Positions 1-8,806 are shown, numbered from the stretch's first letter. The stretch: DNA of 64,000 nucleotides from Fen-1258 sp041658245 (GCA_041658245.1 JBBAAM010000003.1:59710-123709), one strand, 5' to 3'. The notes: a model not told the origin generated them from the sequence alone. Program-made: numbers and translations.

Positions 1-858
1 TTAGAAGCACTATATTGGAATCCAGCAAACCTTGCTATTGAGAGCGGAACTAATGTTATGTTTTCTAATATGTCTTACATTGCAGACATTGGTGTTACAT
101 ACTTTGGTGTATCTACTTCTTTAGAAGGTTTTGGTACAATAGCTTTTAACTTAAAATCATTATCAATCGGAGATATTAACGTTACAACAGTTGATAATCC
201 GGATGGTAATGGTCAATCATTCAAACCATCGTTCATTACCTTGGGATTAACATATTCAAGATTGTTAAGTGATAGAATTTCAGTCGGATTAACTCTGAAC
301 TATATTTCAGAAAGATTGGATCTAGTAACTTCTACCGGAGTTGCATTTAACTTTGGAGTTACATACAGAAACTTAGCAAATATTAATGGGGTTAATCTGT
401 CAATGGTATTGAAAAACTTTGGACCGCAAATGAAATATGATGGGTCCGGATTATATATTGCAGCAACTCCTTCATCTCTTGAAAGAGGAGAAGTATACTA
501 CAAACGTGAAGCTGCAGCATTTGATCTTCCATCAACTCTTGAAATTGGTTTGAGTTATAATTACAATTTTAACTCATCTAACTCATTTCAAATTGATGGT
601 GCCTATCAGAATTCAAACTATTATGCTGATGAATACAAAGTTGGTTTAGAATATTCATTAAATAATAGTTTCTTTGTTCGCGGTGGATATTTATTTACCC
701 CATCTTTCGATAATAAAGACTATAATATTTATGGTGTTACCGCCGGATTGGGTATTAAATATGACCTAGGTGGAACATTATTGAAACTTGATTATGCTTT
801 TAGACAAACTAAATTCTTCAACAGTAACCATGTTATTGCTGTTCAACTCGGTTTCTAA
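1..858 (+). CDS. PorV/PorQ-type outer-membrane beta-barrel protein (5' partial)
   Basis: The reading frame is open from base 1, so the N-terminus lies outside the window. The visible part begins with a segment containing ALYWNPANLA, close to the 'alfwNPAgla' signature of the PorV/PorQ/UPF0164 family of T9SS-associated barrels. The rest shows alternating hydrophobic beta strands (residues such as SVGLTLNYISERL and YKVGLEYSLNNSFFVRGGY) and ends in an aromatic Phe, as outer-membrane barrels do. In this phylum such proteins act in type IX secretion or as general porin-like barrels. A strong terminator follows directly. An internal ATG at 58 exists but is not the real start, because conserved family sequence lies upstream of it. 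Family assignment is good; the exact paralogue is not resolved. Confidence 0.8.
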   Translation, partial: LEALYWNPANLAIESGTNVMFSNMSYIADIGVTYFGVSTSLEGFGTIAFNLKSLSIGDINVTTVDNPDGNGQSFKPSFITLGLTYSRLLSDRISVGLTLNYISERLDLVTSTGVAFNFGVTYRNLANINGVNLSMVLKNFGPQMKYDGSGLYIAATPSSLERGEVYYKREAAAFDLPSTLEIGLSYNYNFNSSNSFQIDGAYQNSNYYADEYKVGLEYSLNNSFFVRGGYLFTPSFDNKDYNIYGVTAGLGIKYDLGGTLLKLDYAFRQTKFFNSNHVIAVQLGF

Positions 859-880
859 AATCATATTCTATTATTTTCCA

Positions 881-910
881 AAAACCCCGACAACAGTCGG
901 GGTTTTTTTT
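881..910 (+). terminator. Rho-independent terminator after the PorV-like gene
   Basis: A perfect 7-bp GC-rich stem (CCCCGAC at 885-891 with GTCGGGG at 896-902), an AACA loop and a run of eight T follow the stop codon by about 25 bases. Flanking A and T runs can extend the stem. Confidence 0.93.
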
Positions 911-1319
911 GTTAATCATATTTAGAACATAGCGAGACGGGTCGCAATGGTTGATGTTTTCCACATTGAGACACCCTAAGAAACAAACGAACCTATCTGC
1001 AGAGCGTGTTGCACAACGCAAATTCTGTAAAACACAACCTTCGAGGTTGACACATCGTTGGTGGTATTATAACCTCGAAGGTTGCTTACCGACTTCTGCA
1101 ACAGACTCCCACGTGATATGAATAGGCGGGCAGGCAATATTGAATCTCTCTGGGATTAGCAATTTCAAACTTTTTCACACTATTAGCGGTAGAGCCATAA
1201 ATAGTATTAGGTACATAGTACAATAATTTATGTATTTAATGAATAACTGAATGTCTTGATACTATAATTATAAATAAGTAATTATCTTTGTAAAGAAAAT
1301 TATTAGTTAATAAACGGGA
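911..1319. other. 409-base non-coding region with a long inverted repeat, possible degraded mobile sequence
   Basis: I see no convincing gene here. The base composition at about 930-1160 is more GC-rich than the flanks, and the stretch contains a 14-bp inverted repeat (listed separately). A minus-strand open frame at 833-1021 overlaps the PorV-like gene and the terminator and has no homology I recognise. The last 150 bases are AT-rich and probably hold the promoter of the next gene: TATCTTTG at 1283-1290 matches the Bacteroidota -7 consensus TAnnTTTG, but the nearest upstream TTG (1256) is spaced slightly too far. Confidence 0.5.
1035..1084. repeat. 14-bp perfect inverted repeat (CAACCTTCGAGGTT)
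   Basis: CAACCTTCGAGGTT at 1035-1048 is exactly complementary to AACCTCGAAGGTTG at 1071-1084, with 22 bases between. Each arm is itself nearly palindromic. It is not followed by a T run, so it does not look like a terminator. It may be a remnant of a small non-autonomous element or a dispersed repeat. Confidence 0.7.
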
Positions 1320-2708
1320 ATGCCTTCAATGAGAAAATTATTTTCATTCTTTTTAGTATTAATGACATTATCTACTTTAAGTTTTGCTCAAAATGATTTG
1401 GGCTTTGAATTCGATTATGCAAAATTTAATTATGATTCAACCTCTGTTTACCTTGAGTTCTATTATGAACTTAATCCTAAAAACATGCAGGTTTTCAGCG
1501 GCGATAAAGGTCAGATGATCGAGGCGATTGTACATATTGAAATGAAAAATTTAGTTACTAATGAATTCTTTATTAAGAAAGATTGGAAAGTTCAAGATTT
1601 AGTTGCTGCTACAAGTAATGATAGTGCGCTAAAATTATTGAGCGGAGTTCTAAACTTTGTAGTTCCGAAAGCGAAATATTCACTTCTTGTAAAAGTATGG
1701 GATTCTAAAAACCCAAATTTCAGCAAGACAATTAACGAAACACTTTTAATTGAACCGGTGAAATCAGATAAATTTTCAATAAGTGATATTGAATTAGCAT
1801 ATAATATTAAAACAGAAAATGTTGATCCGAATTCTATTTTTTATAAAAATACATTAGAAGTAGTGGCAAATCCGGCTATGATTTACACTAATTCTTCTCC
1901 TGTAATGTTTTATTACGCAGAATTATATAACTTAAAACTGACGGATACTAAATCGGACTATTCATTACAAAAAATACTTTATAATAGTTCAGGAACACCT
2001 ATTTATAGAAATACAAAAAATGTTAAACAAAGAAATGATGCAGTTGTTGAGTATGGAGTAGTCAATCTTTCAAAATATCCAACAGACTCATATAATTTTG
2101 TATTGAGTTTAATTGACCCGGCAACAAATCAAGCTTTTGTATCTTCAAAAAGATTTTATTTTTATAATCCGGGTGTAAAAGACACAAGCAGATTATCCAA
2201 AGTTAATACCGGTGTATTAGGAAGTGAATTTGGTTTATTTACTAAAGATGAATGTGATAAAATGTTTTTACAAGTAAAATATATTGCAAGCGATCGTGAA
2301 TTAAATCAATTTAAAAGTCTTGACTCACTTAAAGCTAAGAGAGAGTTTCTATATAATTTTTGGCGAAATAGAGACGCTGATCCCTCTACTCCCCGCAATG
2401 AATTTAAGGAAGAGTACATGAAACGTGTTGCTTTTGCAAATAGAAATTTTACTTCGATGATTAGAGAAGGATTCTTGACTGATAGAGGAAGAGTTACATT
2501 ATTGTACGGCGAGCCTGATCAACGTGATTTTTACCCGAGTGATTCGCAAGTAAAACCATATGAAGTTTGGTTCTACAATGATATTGAAGGCGGTGTAAGT
2601 TTTATTTTCGGAGATGTGACCGGATTCGGTAATTATGAATTACTTCATTCAACAAAACGCGGTGAAGTTAAAGACGAGAATTGGATGAGAAGAATTAGTG
2701 GTAAATAA
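1320..2708 (+). CDS. GWxTD domain-containing secreted protein
   Basis: The protein has an N-terminal signal peptide (hydrophobic stretch ending in SFAQ near residue 24) and a C-terminal GWxTD domain. Residues about 335-450 contain FWRNRDADPSTPRNEF, then GFLTDRGRV, the family signature with Phe in place of Trp, then YGEPDQRDFYPSD and YEVWFY. GWxTD proteins are common in Bacteroidota, Ignavibacteria and Acidobacteria; their function is not established. The start could be ATG 1320 or ATG 1329; the second gives a more usual signal peptide (MRKLFSFF). The lipid A acyltransferase gene begins 8 bases downstream, so the pair is likely cotranscribed, which suggests an envelope role. Confidence 0.85.
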   Translation: MPSMRKLFSFFLVLMTLSTLSFAQNDLGFEFDYAKFNYDSTSVYLEFYYELNPKNMQVFSGDKGQMIEAIVHIEMKNLVTNEFFIKKDWKVQDLVAATSNDSALKLLSGVLNFVVPKAKYSLLVKVWDSKNPNFSKTINETLLIEPVKSDKFSISDIELAYNIKTENVDPNSIFYKNTLEVVANPAMIYTNSSPVMFYYAELYNLKLTDTKSDYSLQKILYNSSGTPIYRNTKNVKQRNDAVVEYGVVNLSKYPTDSYNFVLSLIDPATNQAFVSSKRFYFYNPGVKDTSRLSKVNTGVLGSEFGLFTKDECDKMFLQVKYIASDRELNQFKSLDSLKAKREFLYNFWRNRDADPSTPRNEFKEEYMKRVAFANRNFTSMIREGFLTDRGRVTLLYGEPDQRDFYPSDSQVKPYEVWFYNDIEGGVSFIFGDVTGFGNYELLHSTKRGEVKDENWMRRISGK

Positions 2709-2716
2709 ATATTAGT

Positions 2717-3592
2717 ATGCGAATTAAACATAGGTTTGAATATTTCCTTTTTATTTCTTTCGTAAAATATTTTCAATTAGTCGGATTAAATAAAACCCGG
2801 CACAGTGCGAATATTCTTGGATATATTCTTTATTACTTAATTCCAATACGCAAGAAAGTTGTTAAGAACAATTTAATTATTGCCTTCCCTCAAAAATCAG
2901 AAACCGAAATAAAAAGATTAATTCTTAAAACATATCAGAATATTCTAATCACTTTCTTCGAATTGATGTATTTACCATTTGTTTCAAAGAAAGAAATTGA
3001 TGAATCAATTATCGTACATGATATTGACATAGTTAAAGAGAAATTATCTAATCATAAATCAGCAATATTTTTAACCGGGCACTTTGGCGGATGGGAGTTT
3101 TGTCTATCATCACTTTCTCAAAAAATAGGAAGACCATTTCAGCTATTAGCACAACCGCAATCAAATTCTCTAATCTCGGATTATGTAATGAAGGCAAGAA
3201 AAACATTTGGTAATGAAATTATTTTATCCGGTATTTCAGTACGCAAATTGTATGAAAATCTTAAAAATGGCGGTATTGTTGGAATTGCCGGTGATCAGCG
3301 CGGATCATATGAGGGACCTAGATTTTCTTTCTTTAGCAGACCTACGGCATTATTTACAGGCGCAGCAAACATTTCCTTAAAGACAAATTGCTTAGTAATT
3401 ATGACTGCTTTTGAGCGCCAGTCTGATTATTCATATAAAGTTCACATTGAAGAGCTTAGCTTTAATAATTTACCGTATAGTAATGAAGATAAAATTAGAG
3501 AGCTTACTCAACGGTATATTTCTTTTTTGGAAAAATATATCAGAAAAAATCCGGAACAATATTTTTGGCTGCATAAACTTTGGAAATACTAG
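2717..3592 (+). CDS. Lipid A biosynthesis acyltransferase (LpxL/HtrB family)
   Basis: At 291 residues it fits the LpxL/LpxM family, which transfers an acyl chain from acyl-ACP to the lipid A precursor at the inner membrane. The catalytic HX4(D/E) motif is seen as HFGGWE with His122 and Glu127. The second conserved block is GIAGDQRGS, which includes the family's D-Q-R residues, followed by FFSRPTALFTGAA. The N-terminus has a hydrophobic anchor segment. The glycosyltransferase downstream overlaps its stop codon, so the two genes form a lipopolysaccharide-assembly unit. Which acyl chain and position are used cannot be read from sequence. Confidence 0.9.
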   Translation: MRIKHRFEYFLFISFVKYFQLVGLNKTRHSANILGYILYYLIPIRKKVVKNNLIIAFPQKSETEIKRLILKTYQNILITFFELMYLPFVSKKEIDESIIVHDIDIVKEKLSNHKSAIFLTGHFGGWEFCLSSLSQKIGRPFQLLAQPQSNSLISDYVMKARKTFGNEIILSGISVRKLYENLKNGGIVGIAGDQRGSYEGPRFSFFSRPTALFTGAANISLKTNCLVIMTAFERQSDYSYKVHIEELSFNNLPYSNEDKIRELTQRYISFLEKYIRKNPEQYFWLHKLWKY

Positions 3593-4608
3593 TGCAAGAA
3601 AAAATACTTGTAATACAAACTGCTTTTCTTGGTGATGCTGTTCTTACTTTGCCGATGATCCAAAAATTAAAAGATAAATTTCAATCATCGGGAATAGAAG
3701 TTTTATGTATTCCTCAAACAAAAGAATTATTCGAACATTCAAAATCGGTGAGAGAAGTTATTTCTTATGATAAACGCGGCATACAAAAATCATTTTTAAG
3801 TTTTCTTAGATTGATCATACTAATCCGGCAAAAAAAATATTCACATATCTATTCACCTCATAGATCAGCAAGATCCTCTTTAATTGTTTATTTATCCGGA
3901 GCGAGAATTACTGTTGGATTTGATATTGCAAGTATCAATTTCGTATATAGTTCCCGCGTAAAATATATAAAAGAAAAGCACGAGGTAGCGCGTAATCTTG
4001 ATTTAATTGGGGCTGATACAAATAATGACAATTGGAAAATATTACCAATTGTAGATATTGATTCATCGCTTGAAAGTAATACTGAGAGAATAATCAGAAA
4101 TCTTACTAATAAAAAGGTAGCTGCTGTAGCTCCCGGTTCCGTCTGGAAAACCAAAATATATCCGAGGGAAAGTTATATAGAAATAATAAAGTTCTTAATT
4201 AAGAAAAATTATTTTGTCGTTTTGCTTGGAGGTAAAGATGATGAGTTATTATGCAGCGGATTAGAAAAAGAATTTACAGATTCGGTGAAATCGTTAGCCG
4301 GGAAATTGAGTATTATTGAAGCGATTTCATTGTTGAAAAAATGTTCAGTTCTAATTTCGAACGATAGTGCACCAACCCATCTTGGAATGATTGCTAATAT
4401 TCCAACATTGACAATTTATTGTTCAACCATACCGGCTTTTGGATTTGCACCTTATAATGCAAAGAGTAATTATGTTTCATATGATGATCTAAGTTGTAAA
4501 CCGTGTGGAATCCATGGTAGGAATCAATGTCCGATACAAACTTTTGATTGCGGTTATAAACTTTTACCTCAAACTGTTTTCTCCTCCTTAGATAAAATGA
4601 ATCTGTAG
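3592..4608 (+). CDS. Glycosyltransferase family 9 (ADP-heptose:LPS heptosyltransferase-like)
   Basis: The protein starts with EKILVIQTAFLGDAVLTLP, the Rossmann start of the GT9 (WaaC/WaaF/WaaQ) family, and has the C-terminal block GKLSIIEAISLLKKC, SNDSAPTHLGM and a late Cys-rich stretch (CKPCGIHGRNQCP) that matches the KCxPC-like motif of WaaF-type enzymes. It probably adds heptose or a similar sugar to the LPS core in the cytoplasm. I choose GTG 3592, which overlaps the upstream stop (TAGTG) and has GGA 8 bases before it; an in-frame TTG at 3580 is possible but has a poorer ribosome binding site. The donor sugar is not proven. Confidence 0.87.
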   Translation: MQEKILVIQTAFLGDAVLTLPMIQKLKDKFQSSGIEVLCIPQTKELFEHSKSVREVISYDKRGIQKSFLSFLRLIILIRQKKYSHIYSPHRSARSSLIVYLSGARITVGFDIASINFVYSSRVKYIKEKHEVARNLDLIGADTNNDNWKILPIVDIDSSLESNTERIIRNLTNKKVAAVAPGSVWKTKIYPRESYIEIIKFLIKKNYFVVLLGGKDDELLCSGLEKEFTDSVKSLAGKLSIIEAISLLKKCSVLISNDSAPTHLGMIANIPTLTIYCSTIPAFGFAPYNAKSNYVSYDDLSCKPCGIHGRNQCPIQTFDCGYKLLPQTVFSSLDKMNL

Positions 4609-4661
4609 TAAGAAAAAGTAACTGCAAATTCATATATTAGCCCTACTTAAAAGAGCGTTAA

Positions 4662-5501
4662 ATGAAGTGGTTTAATTTAGAGAATATTAAGAATTCATCA
4701 TTCTATATCACACCTAATCTTCCAATTATAACAACTAAACGCTACAAGTTTAGCATACTTAGAACAGTAGCATATTTAAGCATTTATACAATAGCAGCTT
4801 GGTTTCTGTTGATTATTATTTTAACCATAACACCTCTAAAAGATTACGTCTTTGTGATTGATAATAACGATCTAAAAGCACAAACAGAAAAAATCAAAGA
4901 ATTACAAAACAGAGTAGTTGTTCTAACAGATCAACTTCAGGAACTTGCTTCTACTAATGAACGGATGCGTTATGCAATGAAATTAGCCGGTAGAGATTCT
5001 ATCAAACCTAACGATGCACTTTATGATACAATGAGAAAAAAGATAGATAAGAAAATTAACGTCGGCGGCAATATTTATGCGGTTTTTGTTTCTTTTATAG
5101 AAAAATACTTTGGTGTAAAAAATAATCTTCAATCATTCTTTTTTATTGAACCGACAAACGGAGTTATTACTCAAGGTTTTAATTCTGCTAATGGACATAT
5201 GGGAATTGATTTCGGCGTTGCTTCAGGTTCTCCGGTTTATGCATCTGCAGGTGGATTAATAATATTTGCAGAATATACAGTTGAATCCGGCTACCAAATT
5301 ATGATACAACATGATAATAATTACTTAACTATTTATAAACATTGCTCATCATTAATAAAGAAAATCCGGGAACGTGTTACTCAAGGAGAATTAATTGCAC
5401 TTAGCGGAAATACAGGTAAGAACACTACAGGTCAGCACCTTCATTTTGAGATTTGGCAGAATGGTAAACCGATTGATCCACAAAAAATTTTATTAAAGTA
5501 G
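4662..5501 (+). CDS. M23 (LytM) family peptidoglycan endopeptidase, membrane anchored
   Basis: A transmembrane segment at about residues 35-58 is followed by a coiled coil (about 68-105) and a C-terminal LytM/M23 domain (about 160-275). Zinc ligands and the catalytic His are visible: His179 and Asp183 in GHMGIDFG, and His259/His261 in GQHLHFEIW. It should cleave peptidoglycan peptide bridges in the periplasm. The bactofilin gene starts 12 bases downstream. M23-bactofilin pairs are a known cell-shape module (as in Helicobacter CcmA/Csd1), so this pair probably shapes the cell wall. Confidence 0.92.
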   Translation: MKWFNLENIKNSSFYITPNLPIITTKRYKFSILRTVAYLSIYTIAAWFLLIIILTITPLKDYVFVIDNNDLKAQTEKIKELQNRVVVLTDQLQELASTNERMRYAMKLAGRDSIKPNDALYDTMRKKIDKKINVGGNIYAVFVSFIEKYFGVKNNLQSFFFIEPTNGVITQGFNSANGHMGIDFGVASGSPVYASAGGLIIFAEYTVESGYQIMIQHDNNYLTIYKHCSSLIKKIRERVTQGELIALSGNTGKNTTGQHLHFEIWQNGKPIDPQKILLK

Positions 5502-5513
5502 GAGAAACATTTC

Positions 5514-5882
5514 ATGACAAGTAAAAAAGATTCTTTGGCTGAAGATGTAAGCATTATTAGCAATAGTGTTAAGATTGATGGAAATCTTTTTAGTGAAGGA
5601 AATGTTCGAATAGATGGAATTATTCATGGGAACGTTTCTGTGAATGGAAATTTGACTGTTGGTGAAGGAAGTGAAATACAAGGTGAAGTAAAAGCTAAAA
5701 ATATTACTATGAGTGGAAATGTTTTAGGAAAAGTAACTGCTCAAGAAAAAATAAGATTAGAATCTAAGGGTGTTCTAAAAGGCGACCTTATTACAAAATT
5801 CCTTGTGATTGATGAAGGCGCTTATTTTGAAGGTTATAGTCATATGAATAATACCAAATCGTTAAATATTAATGAAGGATGA
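5514..5882 (+). CDS. Bactofilin (polymer-forming cytoskeletal protein)
   Basis: This 122-residue protein is a typical small bactofilin. After a short polar N-terminus it has the repeated beta-helix pattern of the DUF583 domain: SVKIDGNLFSEGNVRIDG, then GNVSVNGNLTVGEGSEIQG, with Gly and hydrophobic residues spaced for a beta-helix. GGAG lies about 9 bases upstream of the ATG. Its stop overlaps the ATG of the ATP synthase accessory gene (ATGA), so the wall-shape pair appears translationally linked to the ATP synthase operon. Confidence 0.93.
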   Translation: MTSKKDSLAEDVSIISNSVKIDGNLFSEGNVRIDGIIHGNVSVNGNLTVGEGSEIQGEVKAKNITMSGNVLGKVTAQEKIRLESKGVLKGDLITKFLVIDEGAYFEGYSHMNNTKSLNINEG

Positions 5883-6136
5883 TTTCAGAAAACAAGTTCT
5901 CCGAAAAACTTTCTAATTCTTTAAAAGATGTTGGACCATATTTAGGCCTGGGGTCACAACTTGCAGCAACAATTGTATTAATGTTTTTTTTAGGTAGATG
6001 GTTAGATTCTGAATTTAATACTTTCCCTCTTTTACTAATTCTTTTTTCCTTTATTGGCGGTTTCGTAGCGATATATAACTTCATCAAAACCGTTCTACAA
6101 TTAAATAATAAGAAGAAAGATGCAAAAAAAAGCTAA
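5879..6136 (+). CDS. atpZ: AtpZ/AtpI-type F0F1 ATPase accessory protein
   Basis: The 85-residue protein has two transmembrane helices (about 25-41 and 48-70) with the family pattern GSQLAATIVLMFFLGRWLD then the second helix with GGFVAIYNF. It belongs to the AtpZ family, which in other bacteria forms a membrane complex with AtpI and has been linked to Mg2+/Ca2+ transport and c-ring assembly. It overlaps bactofilin by 4 bases and the next gene by 17 bases, at the head of the ATP synthase genes. Confidence 0.85.
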   Translation: MISENKFSEKLSNSLKDVGPYLGLGSQLAATIVLMFFLGRWLDSEFNTFPLLLILFSFIGGFVAIYNFIKTVLQLNNKKKDAKKS

Positions 6137-6506
6137 AATTGCACTAATTATTTCGGTAATTACTACTGTACTTTTATCTCTTCTAATTTTTACTAATAGT
6201 CTTTCCGTTGAAATTGGTAGAGCTCTTATCCTTGCTATCGCGGTTTCTGTCCTTAATTTTCTTCTCTTTTTGGGTTCATTCAATTATTCAGTTAAAAAAT
6301 CAAACAAAATCTTCCTCCTTTTTACAATAGGAGGCATGGGAATCCGGCTTTTACTAATGCTTGCCGCTGTTTTTATAAGCATAAAATTCTTGAAAGTTGA
6401 CTTAGTTGGGTTTATATTTGGATTCTTTATTTGGTATGTTTTTCTATTAATTTATGAAATATCCATCGTCCGATTTGGTTTGGAAGGGCGCAAAACACAA
6501 CAATAA
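6120..6506 (+). CDS. AtpI-like membrane protein of the ATP synthase operon
   Basis: A 128-residue protein with four predicted membrane helices (about 6-24, 33-52, 63-82, 92-113). It sits between atpZ and atpB, the usual place of atpI, and its size and topology fit that family. Sequence similarity to AtpI is weak by eye, so the name rests mainly on position. It overlaps atpZ by 17 bases, and atpB begins 6 bases after its stop. Confidence 0.65.
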   Translation: MQKKAKIALIISVITTVLLSLLIFTNSLSVEIGRALILAIAVSVLNFLLFLGSFNYSVKKSNKIFLLFTIGGMGIRLLLMLAAVFISIKFLKVDLVGFIFGFFIWYVFLLIYEISIVRFGLEGRKTQQ

Positions 6507-6512
6507 TGAAAA

Positions 6513-7361
6513 ATGTGGATTAACAATCCTAATATTGTAACAGATACGGTAAAGACAGCTGTTGAGGCGACAAAAAAGCAAGATACGAGCTGGATTATGC
6601 ATCACGTTCTTGATGCACGTGAGCTTGATTTTTCACCATTCGGAGTAATCCATTTACCGCAACTTCATCTTTTTGGAATTGATATTTCAATTACGAAACA
6701 TGTTGTTTTTATGTGGTTGGCAGTAGTTATTCTCGTCGTTACATTTATTTTTGTTGCTCGGTCTTACAAGAAATCACTAATTCCCCGCGGCATAACTAAC
6801 TTAACCGAAGTTTTAATCGTATTTGTTCGAGATGAAATAGCAAGACCGACAATCGGCAAAGGGAACGAAAGATTTCTTCCGTATTTATTAACTGCGTTTT
6901 TTTTCATCCTTACTTGTAATTTTCTTGGATTAATACCTTACGGATCTACAGCAACGAGCAACATCGCAGTAACAGCAACACTGGCAATAATCTCTTTCAT
7001 CGTAATACAAGTCGGCGGAATGATGAATAATGGTGTGTTCGGGTACTTTAAGGGATTGGTCCCGCATGGAATTCCAATGTGGTTATTACCAATAATGATA
7101 CCGGTCGAATTACTAGGTCTATTCACTAAGCCCTTTGCATTGGCTATTCGTCTCTTTGCTAATATGACAGCCGGACATATTGTTATTCTGGCATTACTTG
7201 GATTGATATTTATTCTTCATACTTATGTTGTTGTTCCGGTATCAATCTCATTTGCACTTTTTATTTTTTTATTGGAAATACTTGTTGCGCTTCTTCAAGC
7301 GTATATTTTTACAATGCTTTCCGGTTTATTTATCGGGATGGCAGTACATCAAGAACATTAA
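6513..7361 (+). CDS. atpB: ATP synthase F0 subunit a
   Basis: The subunit a half-channel of the proton-translocating F0 sector. Five or six helices are visible, and the segment FALAIRLFANMTAGHIV carries the essential stator arginine (Arg213 here). The conserved GLIPYGSTATSN and the closing ALLQAYIFTMLSGLFI are also present. At 282 residues it has an N-terminal extension of about 65 residues, as seen in Bacteroidota and Chlorobi. An out-of-frame ATG at 6506 precedes the true start. Confidence 0.96.
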   Translation: MWINNPNIVTDTVKTAVEATKKQDTSWIMHHVLDARELDFSPFGVIHLPQLHLFGIDISITKHVVFMWLAVVILVVTFIFVARSYKKSLIPRGITNLTEVLIVFVRDEIARPTIGKGNERFLPYLLTAFFFILTCNFLGLIPYGSTATSNIAVTATLAIISFIVIQVGGMMNNGVFGYFKGLVPHGIPMWLLPIMIPVELLGLFTKPFALAIRLFANMTAGHIVILALLGLIFILHTYVVVPVSISFALFIFLLEILVALLQAYIFTMLSGLFIGMAVHQEH

Positions 7362-7391
7362 TTTTATTAACAGTTATAAAGGAGTAATCAA

Positions 7392-7619
7392 ATGGAAGGA
7401 ATGGGTTTTGCATATTTAGCAGCTGGTTTCGGCGCTGCATTAACAGTTATCGGTGGTGCTTTCGGTATCGGTAAATTAGCAAGTTCTGCTATGGAAGCAA
7501 GCGGCCGTCAACCTGAAGCTGCAGGCGATATTAGAACATCAATGATCATCGCTGCTGCTCTTATTGAAGGTATTTCTCTTTTTGCTCTTGTTATTTGTAT
7601 TCTTTTAGCTCTTAAATAA
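7392..7619 (+). CDS. atpE: ATP synthase F0 subunit c
   Basis: The 75-residue hairpin proteolipid of the rotor ring. Helix 1 has the Gly-rich packing motif (GGAFGIGKL), the polar loop is SGRQPEAAGDI, and helix 2 carries the ion-binding carboxylate Glu59 in ALIEGISLF. The Ser that follows the Glu in Na+-dependent rings is replaced by Gly, so a proton-driven ring is inferred. GGAG lies 9 bases upstream of the ATG. Confidence 0.97.
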   Translation: MEGMGFAYLAAGFGAALTVIGGAFGIGKLASSAMEASGRQPEAAGDIRTSMIIAAALIEGISLFALVICILLALK

Positions 7620-7655
7620 TTTTTAAAAAGATCTCTTTCAAAAACTGGATTCAAA

Positions 7656-8201
7656 ATGAATACATTAAGTTATTTACTGTTTCTTACGTTTTCAGAAAGT
7701 GGTGAAAAAGGCGGCAGTCCATTAGATGTTAATCCCGGTGTAATTTTATGGACTGTTGTTACATTTGTTTTTCTTTTGTTAATTCTGAAGAAAATCGCAT
7801 GGAAGCCGATATTAAATTTCTTAAGTGAAAGAGAAAATTTCATAAAAGATTCTCTTGAAAAAGCCGATAAGGCGCAAAAAGAAGCCGAGAAGTTGATCGC
7901 GGATAATAAAGTTAGTCTTGTTAAAGCAGAAGAAGAAGCACATAAAATAATTGAACAGAGCAGGGAATTAGCCGAAAAATTAAAAGCTCAGATACTTGAA
8001 GAAAGTAAATCTCAAGCAAAAAAGATGATTGTTAATGCAGTTTCTGAAATTGAGAGAAAGAATGCCGAAGCTTTTAACAAACTAAAAGATCAAGTTGCAG
8101 ATATTGCTATAAATGCTGCGGAAAAAATCTTAAGAGAAAATCTTGATAAAGATAAACAAGTTAAATTGGTTAATAAATACTTGGACGATCTAAAGAATTA
8201 G
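7656..8201 (+). CDS. atpF: ATP synthase F0 subunit b
   Basis: The peripheral stalk subunit: one N-terminal membrane helix (about residues 28-45, with LILKKIAWKPIL after it) followed by a long Lys/Glu/Ala-rich coiled coil with the family block FLSERENFIKDSLEKADKAQ. The length of 181 residues is slightly longer than the typical 160-170. It lies between atpE and atpH, with one base separating it from atpH. Confidence 0.94.
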   Translation: MNTLSYLLFLTFSESGEKGGSPLDVNPGVILWTVVTFVFLLLILKKIAWKPILNFLSERENFIKDSLEKADKAQKEAEKLIADNKVSLVKAEEEAHKIIEQSRELAEKLKAQILEESKSQAKKMIVNAVSEIERKNAEAFNKLKDQVADIAINAAEKILRENLDKDKQVKLVNKYLDDLKN

Positions 8202-8202
8202 A

Positions 8203-8760
8203 ATGAGTGTCTATCGTATCTCATATCGTTATGCGAATTCTCTGATGCAGTTAGCTGAAGAAAAAAAGATTTTCAAAAAAGTTACTGATGACGCAGAGCT
8301 TATCTTTAACACTTTAAATTCCTCAAAAGAATTGAGATCGGTTCTCAAAAGCCCTGTAGTAAAGTTAAACGATAAAAAATCGTTACTGCAAAAAATTTTC
8401 GAAAAGAAAATCAGTAATGAAACTACTAGCTTTATCAACTTTGTTGTAGAGAAGAATCGCGAGGATATTCTTTTTGATATATTCAAAGAATTTATTGCAC
8501 TAGCAGACAAAAAAAATGGTATTGTGAAAGCAAAAGTAGTTTCTGCTTCTGATCTAAATGATCAATTGAGACAGAAAATGATTGATGGTCTTGGCAAGAA
8601 AACAAACAAGAAAGTTTCTGCGAATTACAATGTTGATACAAATTTAATCGGCGGATTTATCGTTCGTATCGAAGACACTGTTTATGACGCTTCGGTAAAA
8701 CATCAATTAAATTTATTAAGAAAGAAGTTTTCAGAAGAAATAAATTTATCTAATAACTAA
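8203..8760 (+). CDS. atpH: ATP synthase F1 subunit delta
   Basis: The 185-residue delta (OSCP) subunit, linking F1 to the peripheral stalk. It begins with the family pattern YRISYRYANSLMQLAEEK and ends in the conserved block DTNLIGGFIVRIEDTVYDAS. The N-terminal helical domain and C-terminal domain are both complete. Confidence 0.95.
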   Translation: MSVYRISYRYANSLMQLAEEKKIFKKVTDDAELIFNTLNSSKELRSVLKSPVVKLNDKKSLLQKIFEKKISNETTSFINFVVEKNREDILFDIFKEFIALADKKNGIVKAKVVSASDLNDQLRQKMIDGLGKKTNKKVSANYNVDTNLIGGFIVRIEDTVYDASVKHQLNLLRKKFSEEINLSNN

Positions 8761-8768
8761 AAAATTTA

Positions 8769-8787
8769 ATCCCGATTAGTCGGGATC
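8769..8787. other. Intergenic hairpin between atpH and atpA
   Basis: ATCCCGA and TCGGGAT form a 7-bp perfect stem with a TTAG loop. It has no T run and lies inside the operon, so it may be an mRNA stability or processing element that adjusts alpha-subunit expression, rather than a terminator. This role is inference. Confidence 0.6.
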
Positions 8788-8806
8788 CGTATTGGAGAAA
8801 AATAAA

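Noticed and set aside
833..1021. Minus-strand open frame of 62 codons with several cysteines
   Set aside because: It overlaps the PorV-like gene end and the terminator, has no ribosome binding site and no recognisable domain. I kept the region as a possible degraded element only.
3888..4154. Minus-strand frame of 88 codons over the GT9 gene
   Set aside because: Shadow of the GT9 gene; no start signal and no domain.
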